This document shows, in pieces, positions 1 to 9,054 of a DNA stretch of 64,000 bases; within the stretch, counting starts at the first letter, position 1; each line of letters opens with the position of its first letter. The position numbers and the translations under genes were made by a program. The notes beneath the pieces were generated by a model. The model ran no database searches. It was not told the DNA's origin and worked only from the letters and a program-made list of their open reading frames with translations. This stretch comes from Agarivorans litoreus (GTDB lineage Bacteria; Pseudomonadota; Gammaproteobacteria; Enterobacterales; Celerinatantimonadaceae): positions 3,653,001-3,717,000 of the forward strand of contig NZ_BLPI01000001.1 of assembly GCF_019649015.1 (NCBI RefSeq), written 5' to 3'.

Positions 1-576
1 CCCTTGAATTAACTTGGCGCTAATAAACAGCAATGGAGTAGCGATGAGCAAAACAATCAAGGCCAAACTCACGGACGTTATTCGCCAGCCTAAGAGGTCG
101 ATAAGGTAATGGCAAAGTGGAAAGCTTAGGGTACCTGCAAAGCCAGCATATAAGGTGACCTTGGTGATCGCCGATTTAGCGTTGTCCCCGCGATAACGGG
201 TAAGAAAAGCAAAACAAGGTTCGTATAAACACCCTGCGCTAGCGCAGCCTAGCACTAACCAAGCAACATAAAACTGCCATAAGCTCTGCACCTGGCTAAT
301 CGCCAGCAAAGCTATTCCGCCCAGCAGAGCGCTGCAGCTTAAAACCCTTGGGCCAAACCCTTTGTCGATTAACCGGCCAATAAATGGCGAGCAAAGTGCA
401 GAGGCGACTAAGCAAATCGTGAATGCTAATGAAACATCAGCAATCGACCAAGTAAGCTGCTGATGCCAAGTGAGCAGCATGGCAGGAAAGCTATAGTAAA
501 GGCATGCCCAAAGCAGTGTTTGGGCAATGGCCATTCCATGAGTGGCTAAGCGAACTTTCGTTTGGGCTAGTGCCAC
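1..576 (-). CDS. MFS transporter, N-terminal part (runs off the window)
   Basis: Read on the minus strand, an open frame of 192 codons runs from a GTG at 576 to the window edge. It gives hydrophobic helices typical of a major facilitator transporter, including a loop 'GRLIDKGFGPR' that fits the MFS A-motif between helices 2 and 3. The GTG overlaps the stop of the preceding transferase gene by one base, so the two are probably translationally coupled. A later in-frame ATG at 534 is a less likely start because it would remove part of helix 1. Position at the end of the phosphonate operon suggests import or export of a phosphonate-related compound; the substrate cannot be read from the sequence. 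The C-terminal half is missing only because the window ends. Confidence 0.8.
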   Translation of the reverse strand, partial: MALAQTKVRLATHGMAIAQTLLWACLYYSFPAMLLTWHQQLTWSIADVSLAFTICLVASALCSPFIGRLIDKGFGPRVLSCSALLGGIALLAISQVQSLWQFYVAWLVLGCASAGCLYEPCFAFLTRYRGDNAKSAITKVTLYAGFAGTLSFPLCHYLIDLLGWRITSVSLALIVLLIATPLLFISAKLIQG

Positions 577-1229
577 TAAACGCTTTCGCTTAACAGTTGT
601 TTCTCATAATGCTCTAGAAAGCTTAAGCAGTCTTCTTGGAACAAGGGTAGAGCCTCGGCAAGCTTTTCATGCGACCAATCCCACCAGGCGAGTTTTTCTA
701 GGCGCTCGCCAGTGCTTGGTTCATCAAAGCGCGGCCTTAATACCTTGGCAGGGTTACCCACTACGATGTGCCAAGCGGGTACATCTTTAGTAACAATACT
801 GCCAGAGCCAACAATGGCGCCATTACCAATGTTTACACCCGGCATAATAATCGCGCCGTGACCAATCCATACGTCGTGACCAATCTGCACTTTGTTATTT
901 GCGCGCCAATCAAATACTTGTTTGTCTACCGTTGCTGCCATTCCATACTTTTGCGGGCGGTAGCTAAAGTGGTGCAGGCTTGGCCGCCACCACGGGTGGT
1001 TGCTGGGATTTACCCTTACGCTTGAAGCAATAGAGACAAACTTTCCTACTTCGCATAAAGCAATATCTACGTCGTTTTGGGCGTAGCTGTAATCTCCAAA
1101 TTGCACGTTGTCTAATAGGCAGCGCTCGCCAATTTCAGTCCAGCTGCCTAGCTCAGAGCTGGTTATTTTACTGCTATTAGCTACGCTGGGCTGGCTGTTT
1201 AAATTTGCGCCGGGGTCTACTATCGCCAT
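576..1229 (-). CDS. Hexapeptide-repeat acetyltransferase of the phosphonate operon
   Basis: 217 residues. The middle carries left-handed beta-helix hexapeptide repeats (for example '[18 protein letters not shown]' and the following '[13 protein letters not shown]'), as in xenobiotic/chloramphenicol-type acetyltransferases. Proteins of this kind occur in C-P lyase operons as the 'phosphonate metabolism, transferase hexapeptide family'. The gene lies 16 bases after phnP and its stop overlaps the start of the MFS gene. No phnO (GNAT aminophosphonate acetyltransferase) is present, so this enzyme may do an equivalent acylation; that role is inference. The acceptor substrate is unknown. Confidence 0.85.
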   Translation of the reverse strand: MAIVDPGANLNSQPSVANSSKITSSELGSWTEIGERCLLDNVQFGDYSYAQNDVDIALCEVGKFVSIASSVRVNPSNHPWWRPSLHHFSYRPQKYGMAATVDKQVFDWRANNKVQIGHDVWIGHGAIIMPGVNIGNGAIVGSGSIVTKDVPAWHIVVGNPAKVLRPRFDEPSTGERLEKLAWWDWSHEKLAEALPLFQEDCLSFLEHYEKQLLSESV

Positions 1230-1245
1230 GGTTATTCCTTTGAAG

Positions 1246-1998
1246 TTATAGGCTTAGGCATAATTCATCATGCCCAACCAGCACATTGCTGGATAAGCAG
1301 TTGGGGTGTTGCATGAGGTATTCGTCTAAATCGTGGCCAATGTGAGTGAGCACCCAAGTGCTGTCTGGCAGAGCATGCGCTAACTCAAGTACGTCGCTAA
1401 GATTATTGTGATTGCCCGAACGATGCAGGGGAGAGTTGCTGCAATCAATCACTACATATTTTGGCGGCTGGCGCAGCAATTGTTGCCAGCTTTGGTCTGG
1501 GATCCCTAAGGTATCGGTTAAGTAGGCAATCCGGCCATTTTCGCTGGTAAACAAGTAGCCTAGAGTAGGTTTTGAGTGATTTAACGCTAGGGGAGTTATG
1601 TTGATACCTGCTAAGGAAAAGCTATGTATGGCCTGCCTAGCTGGCTGAAAATCTAGTAAACCAGGGTGCTTAAATAGGTCATCACACCCTAAGGGATCAT
1701 CTGGGTGATAAACCGGAATTGGCTCGGCCACTCCCCAGCGTAATTCAAATAAAGCTTGTACATGATCCATGTGAAAGTGGGTGAGTAACATGGCATCAAT
1801 AGACCCAGCTGGAAAGCGGGTTTGTAACTGCGGATGGTTGGCGTCGATGAGTATTCGTTGGCCGTTTACCTCTAGCACCGCTGAGCAAAGCAATCTTGCT
1901 TTGCTGGGGTCTAAGCTTGCTCGCTGGCAGGCGAGGCAATCGCAGCCGTAAACTGGGCAGCCTGTTACATTACCGGTGCCAAGTAGGGTTAGTTTCAT
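1246..1998 (-). CDS. phnP: PhnP, cyclic ribose phosphodiesterase
   Basis: 250-residue metallo-beta-lactamase-fold enzyme. The HxHxDH metal motif is at residues 74-79 (HFHMDH). An N-terminal cysteine cluster (C14, C19, C21, C24) matches the extra structural zinc site known in PhnP. In the C-P lyase pathway PhnP opens 5-phosphoribosyl 1,2-cyclic phosphate to ribose 1,5-bisphosphate, which PhnN then converts to PRPP. Its start overlaps the phnN stop by four bases (ATGA type), showing translational coupling. It lies near the 3' end of the operon. Confidence 0.95.
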   Translation of the reverse strand: MKLTLLGTGNVTGCPVYGCDCLACQRASLDPSKARLLCSAVLEVNGQRILIDANHPQLQTRFPAGSIDAMLLTHFHMDHVQALFELRWGVAEPIPVYHPDDPLGCDDLFKHPGLLDFQPARQAIHSFSLAGINITPLALNHSKPTLGYLFTSENGRIAYLTDTLGIPDQSWQQLLRQPPKYVVIDCSNSPLHRSGNHNNLSDVLELAHALPDSTWVLTHIGHDLDEYLMQHPNCLSSNVLVGHDELCLSL

Positions 1999-2600
1999 TG
2001 GATATATAACTCGGTAGTTTCGGTTTCAATGTATTTGAGCAGTTTGCTCACTGTGCTGTCTAGATTGCGGTTGTTGTCTAAGCGCCAACACTTTTCTGGT
2101 AGAGAAGCCTGATATTGTTCGCTGCGGTGCAGCCGTGCTGAGATATCGTGTTCAGATTCACGACCGCGCTTGCGCAGGCGTTCGGCCAATATGCTGGGGT
2201 CTACTTCTAAGGCGATTATTCGCAAGCGCTCCCCAAATAACTCTTCAGCTAAGGGGATCTGTTGGCGAGAGCCGTTGAAAAGCACCGAGAACCCCATGCT
2301 CAACCAAGTATTTACTTCGTTACCCACTGCGTAATTGCAGCCATTGGCCTGCCAGTCCATCGCAAATAAGCCGCTGTGTTTACGATGGGTGAACTCTGGC
2401 ACGCTTAAGGCAATGTGATTTTCACCGCTATCATCTACCGCGCGGGTGATGTAGCGATGAGCAATCAGCAGGTTGCTGTCCGCTTGCAACTGGCTACGTA
2501 AGCCATTAATTATGCTGTCTTTACCTGAGCCAGAAGGCCCCACCAAGTAAAACAACTTGGCTTCGCCGTTTAGTTCACTGGCAGTTAGCGAAGTCATCAA
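1995..2600 (-). CDS. phnN: PhnN, ribose 1,5-bisphosphate phosphokinase
   Basis: 201 residues with a P-loop at residues 21-27 (GPSGSGK) and the general build of guanylate-kinase-like P-loop kinases. PhnN phosphorylates ribose 1,5-bisphosphate to 5-phosphoribosyl diphosphate, returning the sugar used by C-P lyase to metabolism. It overlaps phnM (upstream) and phnP (downstream) by four bases each, so the three are one translational unit. Length is slightly above the usual 185-190 residues; the difference lies in the N-terminal leader. Confidence 0.95.
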   Translation of the reverse strand: MMTSLTASELNGEAKLFYLVGPSGSGKDSIINGLRSQLQADSNLLIAHRYITRAVDDSGENHIALSVPEFTHRKHSGLFAMDWQANGCNYAVGNEVNTWLSMGFSVLFNGSRQQIPLAEELFGERLRIIALEVDPSILAERLRKRGRESEHDISARLHRSEQYQASLPEKCWRLDNNRNLDSTVSKLLKYIETETTELYIQ

Positions 2601-3736
2601 AATACTCGCTCTCCTTCACGCCATACTTGCAGTACTTGCAAGCGCTCATCATTGGGTTTGGCTAATACCAAGTCGGCCCGTTTACCCTCACAAATACTGC
2701 CTCGGTCGTCCATGCCTAAGGTATGGGCTGGAGTTAGGCTAACCATTTGAATGGCCTGACAAAGATCGTAGTTGTTATCTTCCATGTTAGCCACCATATA
2801 TGCGGCATCGAGTAAACTGGCTGGGTAGTAATCAGACGACAAAATATCCAGCACACCTTCGCGAGCCAGCTCTGCCGCGGCTACGTTGCCAGAGTGAGAG
2901 CCGCCACGCACAATATTTGGTCCGCCCATCATTACTTGTAAACCCGCTTCATGCGAGGCTTTAGCCGCAGCAACAGTGGTAGGGAACTCGGCAACGGCAC
3001 AACCTAATGATGCAGACTCTAGGGCGTGTTCAAGAGTGGCGTCGTCATGGCTGGCTAAGGCAATGCCTCGCTCGCGGGCAGAGGCCGCTATGTGTTTGCG
3101 ATTAGCGTCTGACCACTGCTCGGACGCAGCAGTTTGCTCGGCTTCAAATGCTGCCATTTCTTTATCGTTTAAGCCGTATTTGCCCATGTAGTAAGTGCGA
3201 TACTTTTCGCTGTCTACAAATTGGCGTTGGCCAGGTGTGTGATCCATTAACGACACCATGGCTACTGGCCCCTGTTCAACCAAAGTTTCGAATATGTTGG
3301 CGGTATCAGCATTCGGCAGTTCGCAGCGCAAGTGCAGCATGTGCTCGGCCCGATTAACGCCGCGTTGCTGGCTATTCACAATGGTGTGTAGCATCCGCTC
3401 AAGGTTGGCAAGGCGAGTGCCGTGGTCGTTAATGTAACCTAATGCAATGGCATCAAGCACGGTGGTGATACCGCTGGAAATCATTAAGGCGTCGTGGCTG
3501 GCCATGGCCGAACCACTGGGCCAGCTAACCTTAGGCCGTGGGGTGAAAAACTTCTCTAAGTTGTCGGTATGCAATTCAATAAGGCCTGGCAGCAGGTAAG
3601 CGCCGTCGCCATTTATGGCACTGCTGTGCTGGCTTCGGGTATCACTAAGCGCCACGATGCGGCCTTCACGAACTTCTAGTGACCCTGTTACTACTTCATG
3701 TTCCAGAACCATATTTACATTGGTAATAATCATCAC
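2597..3736 (-). CDS. phnM: PhnM, RPnTP hydrolase (amidohydrolase fold)
   Basis: 379 residues, the standard PhnM length. It shows the amidohydrolase-superfamily metal region 'LPGLIELHTDN' near residue 55 and a later 'ASHDDAT' segment with metal-binding His/Asp. PhnM removes pyrophosphate from ribose-1-phosphonate 5-triphosphate to give the substrate of PhnJ. The gene starts one base after the phnL stop and overlaps phnN by four bases. Confidence 0.96.
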   Translation of the reverse strand: MMIITNVNMVLEHEVVTGSLEVREGRIVALSDTRSQHSSAINGDGAYLLPGLIELHTDNLEKFFTPRPKVSWPSGSAMASHDALMISSGITTVLDAIALGYINDHGTRLANLERMLHTIVNSQQRGVNRAEHMLHLRCELPNADTANIFETLVEQGPVAMVSLMDHTPGQRQFVDSEKYRTYYMGKYGLNDKEMAAFEAEQTAASEQWSDANRKHIAASARERGIALASHDDATLEHALESASLGCAVAEFPTTVAAAKASHEAGLQVMMGGPNIVRGGSHSGNVAAAELAREGVLDILSSDYYPASLLDAAYMVANMEDNNYDLCQAIQMVSLTPAHTLGMDDRGSICEGKRADLVLAKPNDERLQVLQVWREGERVF

Positions 3737-3737
3737 A

Positions 3738-4439
3738 CTATCCTGCTAATTGTGCTGCTTGTTGCATGTTGTGTAAGCGGTCTGCGACTAAATCGCGCAC
3801 CCAAACATCGTGAAATATGCCAACAATGGCTGCGCCGTGTTGCTTGGCGGCCAATATTAATTCAACCACTTGCTGGGCGTTGTGTTTGTCTAGTGAGGCG
3901 GTTGGTTCGTCTAGCAACAATATTGGGTAATCGAGGGCGAAACCGCGGGCAATGTTGACCCGTTGTTGTTCGCCACCAGAGAAGGTCGCGGGTGCTAGAC
4001 TCCATAAGCGCTCAGGCACGTTTAGGTGGCTTAATAAGGTTTCGGCTTTAGCTTTGGCTTGGCTATCGCTAATGCCATTTTCTAACATCGGTTGCATTAC
4101 GATATCTAAGGCCGATAAACGTGGAATAACCCTTAAAAACTGGCTTACCCAACCAATGGTATTGCGGCGTAACGCAATAATTTCTCTTGCTTGAGCGGTA
4201 GCTAAATCTAGCCACTGCTCACCTTGGCTAATCAGCAGTTCACCTTCATCAACTTGATAGTTGCCATAAAGGGAACGTAATAGGCTAGATTTACCAGAGC
4301 CTGAGCTGCCGTTAAGCACCACACACTCTCCGGCAAAAATCTCTAGATTTTGCTGGCGTAAAACTGGTAAACGCGCAGCCCCTTGATTGTGTAATACAAA
4401 GGTTTTGTTGATGTTTTTAGCGATCATGACGGGTTTCAT
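3738..4439 (-). CDS. phnL: PhnL, ABC-type ATPase of the C-P lyase system
   Basis: 233 residues. Walker A GSSGSGKS at about residues 44-51, signature '[14 protein letters not shown]', and Walker B '[12 protein letters not shown]'. PhnL has the sequence of an ABC transporter ATPase but works with the soluble C-P lyase core. In the known pathway the PhnGHI(L) proteins join the phosphonate to ribose from ATP. The gene follows phnK after 24 bases and ends next to phnM. Confidence 0.95.
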   Translation of the reverse strand: MKPVMIAKNINKTFVLHNQGAARLPVLRQQNLEIFAGECVVLNGSSGSGKSSLLRSLYGNYQVDEGELLISQGEQWLDLATAQAREIIALRRNTIGWVSQFLRVIPRLSALDIVMQPMLENGISDSQAKAKAETLLSHLNVPERLWSLAPATFSGGEQQRVNIARGFALDYPILLLDEPTASLDKHNAQQVVELILAAKQHGAAIVGIFHDVWVRDLVADRLHNMQQAAQLAG

Positions 4440-4463
4440 GATGAATCCTTGTAAGCTAGGCGT

Positions 4464-5288
4464 TTATTGTTGAAGAACCGATGAAACCAACAATTGCGTG
4501 TAGGGGTGACTAGGGTCATCCAATACTCGGTCGGTAAGGCCGCTTTCTACCACTTGGCCTTGCTTCATCACCATGATTCGGTGCGCCAACAACCTTGCTA
4601 CCGCTAGGTCGTGAGTAACAATAACCACTGCGAGTTGCAGTTCGGTGACGAGATTACGAATTAAATCTAATAAACGCGCTTGCACCGATACATCTAAGCC
4701 GCCAGTAGGTTCGTCCATAAATACCAAACGCGGATGAGTAACCAAATTGCGCGCGATTTGCAGGCGTTGCTGCATGCCGCCGGAGAAGGTAAGAGGCATG
4801 TCGTCAATTCGGCTTTGATCTATTTCTACCGCTTTTAGCCAAGTGAGTGCTTGCTGGCGGATCTCGGCGTAATTGCGCCAACCGTTTTCCATTAAACGCT
4901 CGCCAATGTTGCCGCCCGCCGACACCCTTGGGCGAAGCCCATCTAGTGGGTGTTGATGCACAATGCCAAAGTTTTGTCTGATTAAGCTGCGACGTTCCGC
5001 TTCACTAATTTGGTATAGCTCTGCAGTGTTGCTATCGCTTTGAAAACTAATGCTACCGGTTTGTGGAGCAAGGCGACCCGATAAGGTTTTGAGCAAGGTC
5101 GTTTTACCAGAGCCCGATTCACCCACAATGGCCAACACTTCTCCGGGATAAAGGCTTAAGTTCACGTCTTCAAAGCCTTTGCCTGGCGCGTACAGCATGC
5201 TCAAGTTTTGGGCTTGGAGTAGGGCAGGCTCGGCTTGGTTCGCGGCGTTTGCGCGAGGTTCTTCAAGTTGCTTAGCTAACTGAGTCAT
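4464..5288 (-). CDS. phnK: PhnK, ABC-type ATPase bound to the C-P lyase core
   Basis: 274 residues. Walker A GESGSGKT at residues 56-63, signature 'FSGGMQQRLQIARN', Walker B 'LVFMDEPTGGLD' and an H-loop 'VTHDLAV'. PhnK docks on PhnJ in the PhnGHIJ core complex. About 20 residues at the N-terminus are longer than E. coli PhnK. The start lies inside the 3' end of phnJ (17-base overlap). A start further in would be possible, but the longer form keeps coupling with phnJ. Confidence 0.95.
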   Translation of the reverse strand: MTQLAKQLEEPRANAANQAEPALLQAQNLSMLYAPGKGFEDVNLSLYPGEVLAIVGESGSGKTTLLKTLSGRLAPQTGSISFQSDSNTAELYQISEAERRSLIRQNFGIVHQHPLDGLRPRVSAGGNIGERLMENGWRNYAEIRQQALTWLKAVEIDQSRIDDMPLTFSGGMQQRLQIARNLVTHPRLVFMDEPTGGLDVSVQARLLDLIRNLVTELQLAVVIVTHDLAVARLLAHRIMVMKQGQVVESGLTDRVLDDPSHPYTQLLVSSVLQQ

Positions 5289-6171
5289 GTTCAGCTCCTA
5301 GTTGCGCGGCTTGTTGCTTTTGGCAGTAGTCGGTGTCTGAGCAAATGAACATGCGTTGCCCTTGGTCGTCGATCAGCACTTCATCAAGAAAGGTGTCGTG
5401 GCTACCACATAGGCTGCAAGGCTCATCCCACTGCTGAATGCTAAAGGGGTGGTCGTCGAAATCGAGGCTGTGCACATCGGTGTAGGGAGGAATGCAGTAA
5501 ATGCGTTTTTCTCGCCCAGCGCCAAAAATCATTAAGGCTTCCGATTGATGTAGCTTTGGATTGTCGAATTTAGGAATTGGCGATGGGTCCATAAGGTAGC
5601 GCCCATGCACCGTTACCGGATAAGCGTAGCTGGTGGCGATGTAGCCATACTTCACAATGTCTTCGTACAGTTTTACCTGCATCGATCCATATTCTTCCAA
5701 AGCGTGCATTTTTTGGGTCTCGGTTTCACGCGGTTCAATAAAGCGCAGCGGCTCGGGAATAGGCACCTGAAAAACCAGAATTTGGTTATTGCTTAGGGCT
5801 TGTTCTGGAATGCGGTGGCGGGTTTGAATAACACTGGCTTGTTCGGTTTTTTCGGTAGTGGCAATGTCGCAAACTTTGCTGAAAAAGTGACGAATAGATA
5901 CCGCATTGGTAGTGTCGTCGGCGCCTTGGTCAATCACTTTAAGTACGTCTTGCTGGCCGAGAATCGAGGCACTAAGCATAATGCCGCCGGTTCCCCAGCC
6001 GTAAGGCATTGGCATTTCGCGTCCACCAAAGGGAACTTGATAACCAGGAATGGCGACACCTTTTAAGATTGCGCGGCGGATCATCCGTTTGGTTTGCTCG
6101 TCTAAGTAAGCAAAATTGTATTGCTGGCTACTATCATCTAGTGCAGTAGCCTGTTGGCTAAAGCTGGTCAT
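5272..6171 (-). CDS. phnJ: PhnJ, C-P lyase radical-SAM subunit
   Basis: 299 residues from the ATG at 6171. The frame is open further upstream to 6258, but that extension lies inside phnI and is not PhnJ-like, so the shorter start is chosen; it still overlaps the phnI stop by 14 bases. Four cysteines at 252, 255, 277 and 283 have the spacing 3-22-6 known for E. coli PhnJ (241, 244, 266, 272), where three bind the 4Fe-4S cluster and C272 forms the thiyl radical. PhnJ cleaves the carbon-phosphorus bond of 5-phosphoribosyl-1-phosphonate, releasing the alkane and a cyclic ribose phosphate. It identifies the operon beyond doubt. Confidence 0.98.
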   Translation of the reverse strand: MTSFSQQATALDDSSQQYNFAYLDEQTKRMIRRAILKGVAIPGYQVPFGGREMPMPYGWGTGGIMLSASILGQQDVLKVIDQGADDTTNAVSIRHFFSKVCDIATTEKTEQASVIQTRHRIPEQALSNNQILVFQVPIPEPLRFIEPRETETQKMHALEEYGSMQVKLYEDIVKYGYIATSYAYPVTVHGRYLMDPSPIPKFDNPKLHQSEALMIFGAGREKRIYCIPPYTDVHSLDFDDHPFSIQQWDEPCSLCGSHDTFLDEVLIDDQGQRMFICSDTDYCQKQQAAQLGAEHDSVS

Positions 6172-7279
6172 GGCTGGCTCCTTGCTGGCGCATTTTTCGT
6201 AGCAGTTCAAGTTCCGATTGGAAGTCGACGTAATGGGGCAATTTAAGGTGAGAAACAAAGCCGGCGGCTTCTACGTTGTCGGCATGGGCTAGCACAAACT
6301 CTTCATCTTGCGCAGGGCTGCTTACTGGCTCGTTATAGCGCTCGGTTTGCAATGAGCGATCGAGTAGGGCAACCGCCATAGCTTTGCGTTCGCTAAAGCC
6401 AAAGGCTAAGCCATAACCTCGGGTGAAGTGAGCGTCTTTATCTTGTGGGCTAACAAAGCCATTTATCATTTCACATTCGGTGAGGGTAATGCTGCCTATT
6501 TCAACCTCAAATCCCAACTCTTCTGGGCAGATTTCGATGGCTACTTCGCCGCTACGAATCTCGCCAGCAAAGGGGTGGTTACGCCCATATCCACGTTGGG
6601 TGGAGTAGGCCATAGAGAGTAAAAAACCTTCGTCGCCGCGGCTTAGTTGTTGTAAACGCGCAGCCCGTGAGCAAGGGTAACTAATGGCTTGCTGAGTAAT
6701 GTCGGCGGGTTCTGCGCCACTGTCTGATTCAGGCTCGGCTAAACCTTGTTGTTCTAGCAACGAAAACACCTTGCTAAACGCTTGCTGCTTGTTGCTAGTT
6801 AAGGCTTCATCTTCGCTTGGGGTTGGTTGCGAGATTGAGTGTTGGTTTGGTTGACCTTGCTCCGCTTGTTGCTCGGCCAATAAGCTGAAATCTAATAGGC
6901 GGTGGCTATAGTCGTAGGTTGGGCCTAACTGCTGCCCGCCCGGTAAATCTTTATAGGTGGCCGAAATTCGCCGTTGTACCTGCATGTTGCCGGTGTTTAA
7001 AGGGAGACAAGTGGCTAACAGCGGTAACGTAGTGCGATAGGCGCGAAGTAAAAAAATGGCTTCTATTTGGTCACCGCTGGCTTGTTTGATTGCCAGGGCC
7101 GCCAACTCACGGTCAAAAATGCCGCCTTCGGTCATAACTCGCTCTACCGCTAAGCTAAGTTGTTGGCTTATTTGCTCAACGCTAAGCTCGGCAACATTGA
7201 TGTCGCCGCGGCGACGTTTAGCTTGCAGTTTATGGGCTGCGGCAATGGCTTTTTCGCCACCTTTTACTGCTACATACAT
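6158..7279 (-). CDS. phnI: PhnI, C-P lyase core subunit (nucleosidase)
   Basis: 373 residues, close to the E. coli length, starting 'MYVAVKGGEKAIAAAH', which is typical of PhnI. It forms the PhnGHIJ core; with PhnG, PhnH and PhnL it exchanges the adenine of ATP for the phosphonate. Its ATG shares one base with the phnH stop (7279), and its end overlaps phnJ. No frame damage seen. Confidence 0.97.
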   Translation of the reverse strand: MYVAVKGGEKAIAAAHKLQAKRRRGDINVAELSVEQISQQLSLAVERVMTEGGIFDRELAALAIKQASGDQIEAIFLLRAYRTTLPLLATCLPLNTGNMQVQRRISATYKDLPGGQQLGPTYDYSHRLLDFSLLAEQQAEQGQPNQHSISQPTPSEDEALTSNKQQAFSKVFSLLEQQGLAEPESDSGAEPADITQQAISYPCSRAARLQQLSRGDEGFLLSMAYSTQRGYGRNHPFAGEIRSGEVAIEICPEELGFEVEIGSITLTECEMINGFVSPQDKDAHFTRGYGLAFGFSERKAMAVALLDRSLQTERYNEPVSSPAQDEEFVLAHADNVEAAGFVSHLKLPHYVDFQSELELLRKMRQQGASHDQL

Positions 7280-7878
7280 TAGCGTAACTCCAGCTTAGTG
7301 GTGCGACTAATCGCCACCAGTGATTGTTGATGACAAAACATAAAATCGAGACCCAGTGGAAAGCGGTGGCTCGGCTTTAGCAGGTAATCAACTAAGCTGG
7401 TGCTTAGCTCGCCTAACTGCAGGTCAAGCTTATGTTTGATGCCTGGCCCAGATAGTTGAAAGACTGGCCCGGTGCGCAAACTGTTGGTTTGAATTAACAC
7501 GGTTGCGCTTTGTTCTGGGCTGGAATCTGTACCGGCTTTTAGCTGGCTTAAATCCAGCTCTTCTTGGGCGTCAACTACAACAAAATCGGCATGATTAATG
7601 GGCGCCGGGCTAAGGCCGTTATGAAAGGCTAAGTTGTGTAAGGCTTGTTCAATTGGCTGTTCTGAGTTTTTTGCTAAAGCAGCGCTTAGGTAAAGCGCAG
7701 TTTGCTGGTCACATAAACTCATAATAACTTGGCTAGCAGCGGCATTAAGCGGCGCAAAACCTAAGTGGTGTTCAAGTGTTATTTGGCTGCCTGGTTCACT
7801 AAGCGCTTTGAGTATTTGTCTAAAACACTGTTGAGCGTTGTGTACGCTGTTTGGAAAGCCTGCTTCAATTGTTTGCAT
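7279..7878 (-). CDS. phnH: PhnH, C-P lyase core subunit
   Basis: 199 residues beginning 'MQTIEAGFPNSVHNAQQCFR', the PhnH family start. PhnH is a PLP-transferase-like fold without catalytic residues and is part of the PhnGHIJ complex. One-base overlap with both phnG and phnI keeps the core subunits in a single translational run, which fits their equal stoichiometry. Confidence 0.95.
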   Translation of the reverse strand: MQTIEAGFPNSVHNAQQCFRQILKALSEPGSQITLEHHLGFAPLNAAASQVIMSLCDQQTALYLSAALAKNSEQPIEQALHNLAFHNGLSPAPINHADFVVVDAQEELDLSQLKAGTDSSPEQSATVLIQTNSLRTGPVFQLSGPGIKHKLDLQLGELSTSLVDYLLKPSHRFPLGLDFMFCHQQSLVAISRTTKLELR

Positions 7879-8348
7879 TAGTCTTCTCCTCGAACCACAG
7901 TGAAGAAATCTACTTTTGATTCTGCTGCTTGAGCGGCAGTTTTTGCTTGTTCAGCTTGTTGTTGCTCAGCCAAAGGCTGAATCACCGCTTCGTGTAAACT
8001 GGGCGCATGCTCGCCGTTTTGCATTAAGGCATCAATTAAGGCTGAAAGCAGGGCGTGTTGTTTGGCCCGTCCACGTAAATAGCCGTAGCCTAAGGTGCCA
8101 TCGCTTAAGCGCACAGCAGCGCGAGTGATGGTGGTATCACCTAAGTTAAAGCGTTCGCCATTGCCACCGACCCGGCCTTGCAATTTGGCTAAACCGATCT
8201 CTGGTTGGCGAATAATTTCACATTCTGGATCTAGCTTTAGCTGTTGCCAGCGACTAGATAAGTCTTGATAAGAAGCCTTGGCTAATACTGCCATCCAGTG
8301 TTGGCGCGCGGCTACATCTGCCGTTTGGGTAGATTGTTGGGTAGTCAT
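7878..8348 (-). CDS. phnG: PhnG, C-P lyase core subunit
   Basis: 156 residues, near the family's 150. The segment 'RLSDGTLGYGYLRGRAKQHALLSALIDAL' matches the conserved C-terminal half of PhnG. It belongs to the PhnGHIJ complex. The start overlaps the phnF stop by four bases, so regulator and core enzyme are co-translated. The C-terminal tail is rich in Ala/Gln and probably disordered. Confidence 0.95.
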   Translation of the reverse strand: MTTQQSTQTADVAARQHWMAVLAKASYQDLSSRWQQLKLDPECEIIRQPEIGLAKLQGRVGGNGERFNLGDTTITRAAVRLSDGTLGYGYLRGRAKQHALLSALIDALMQNGEHAPSLHEAVIQPLAEQQQAEQAKTAAQAAESKVDFFTVVRGED

Positions 8349-9043
8349 TGGGGGTGCTCCAAGCTTAGCTCTACGAGCTCGGCTCTAATATGGGAGATTG
8401 AAAATTCGAAAGGCTGTTGCTGCTGGTCTACGTTAACCGTTTGTAGGGTTAACAAGGGCGTGCTGCCATCAATTTGCAAACAGGCGCAGTCTTCTCGATT
8501 AGCCATTTGCGCACCCACTACCGTGTGGTGTCGGCGTAATTCAAGCTGGCAATGCTGTTGTAAAAAACCGTGCAGTGAGCCCTGCTGATATTGGCTTAAG
8601 TGATTTTCATGCTCGCCCATGCGCAAGTGGTGAAAAACAATGCTAATGGGCATTTGGTCGATGAAACGCAATGTTTTGAGCTGCAAAATGGGGCTGGCTA
8701 ATTCAATGTTTAATCCTTTAGCCACCTGCTGATTGGCGTTGGCGCGGCCAAAGCTTAGTACTCGGCTAATCGGTTTTGCTCCGGCATTTAGCAAGTTGTC
8801 GGTAAACTTGGATCCGGCATGAAGTGGGTAGCGAACCGGTTTGCTTAATACCATTACCCCTTTACCTTGCTGGCGCAGTAACCAACCTTTAAGCACGAGT
8901 TCGTCGATGGCGCGACGCAAGGTGTGGCGATTTACTTGGTAGCGTTCTGCCAAGCGTTGCTCGGGCGGCAAGTATTGGCCTGCTTGGTAAGCGTGGCTAA
9001 TTTCTTTTTCTAGGCTTAGCGCGATTTCTTGGTAACGGGGCAT
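8345..9043 (-). CDS. phnF: PhnF, GntR/HutC-family repressor of the phosphonate operon
   Basis: 232 residues. An N-terminal winged helix (about residues 1-70, with 'LPPEQRLAERYQVNRHTLRRAIDELVLKGWLLRQQGKGVMV') is followed by a UTRA ligand-binding domain. This is the PhnF layout. PhnF of other bacteria represses phn genes and binds sites of the HutC type (GTxTAxAC core). Two near-palindromic sites with a TGTCTAGATA core are present upstream of phnC and phnE and are the probable targets. The gene starts 11 bases after phnE and overlaps phnG. Confidence 0.93.
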   Translation of the reverse strand: MPRYQEIALSLEKEISHAYQAGQYLPPEQRLAERYQVNRHTLRRAIDELVLKGWLLRQQGKGVMVLSKPVRYPLHAGSKFTDNLLNAGAKPISRVLSFGRANANQQVAKGLNIELASPILQLKTLRFIDQMPISIVFHHLRMGEHENHLSQYQQGSLHGFLQQHCQLELRRHHTVVGAQMANREDCACLQIDGSTPLLTLQTVNVDQQQQPFEFSISHIRAELVELSLEHPQ

Positions 9044-9054
9044 CTTAAGCTCGC

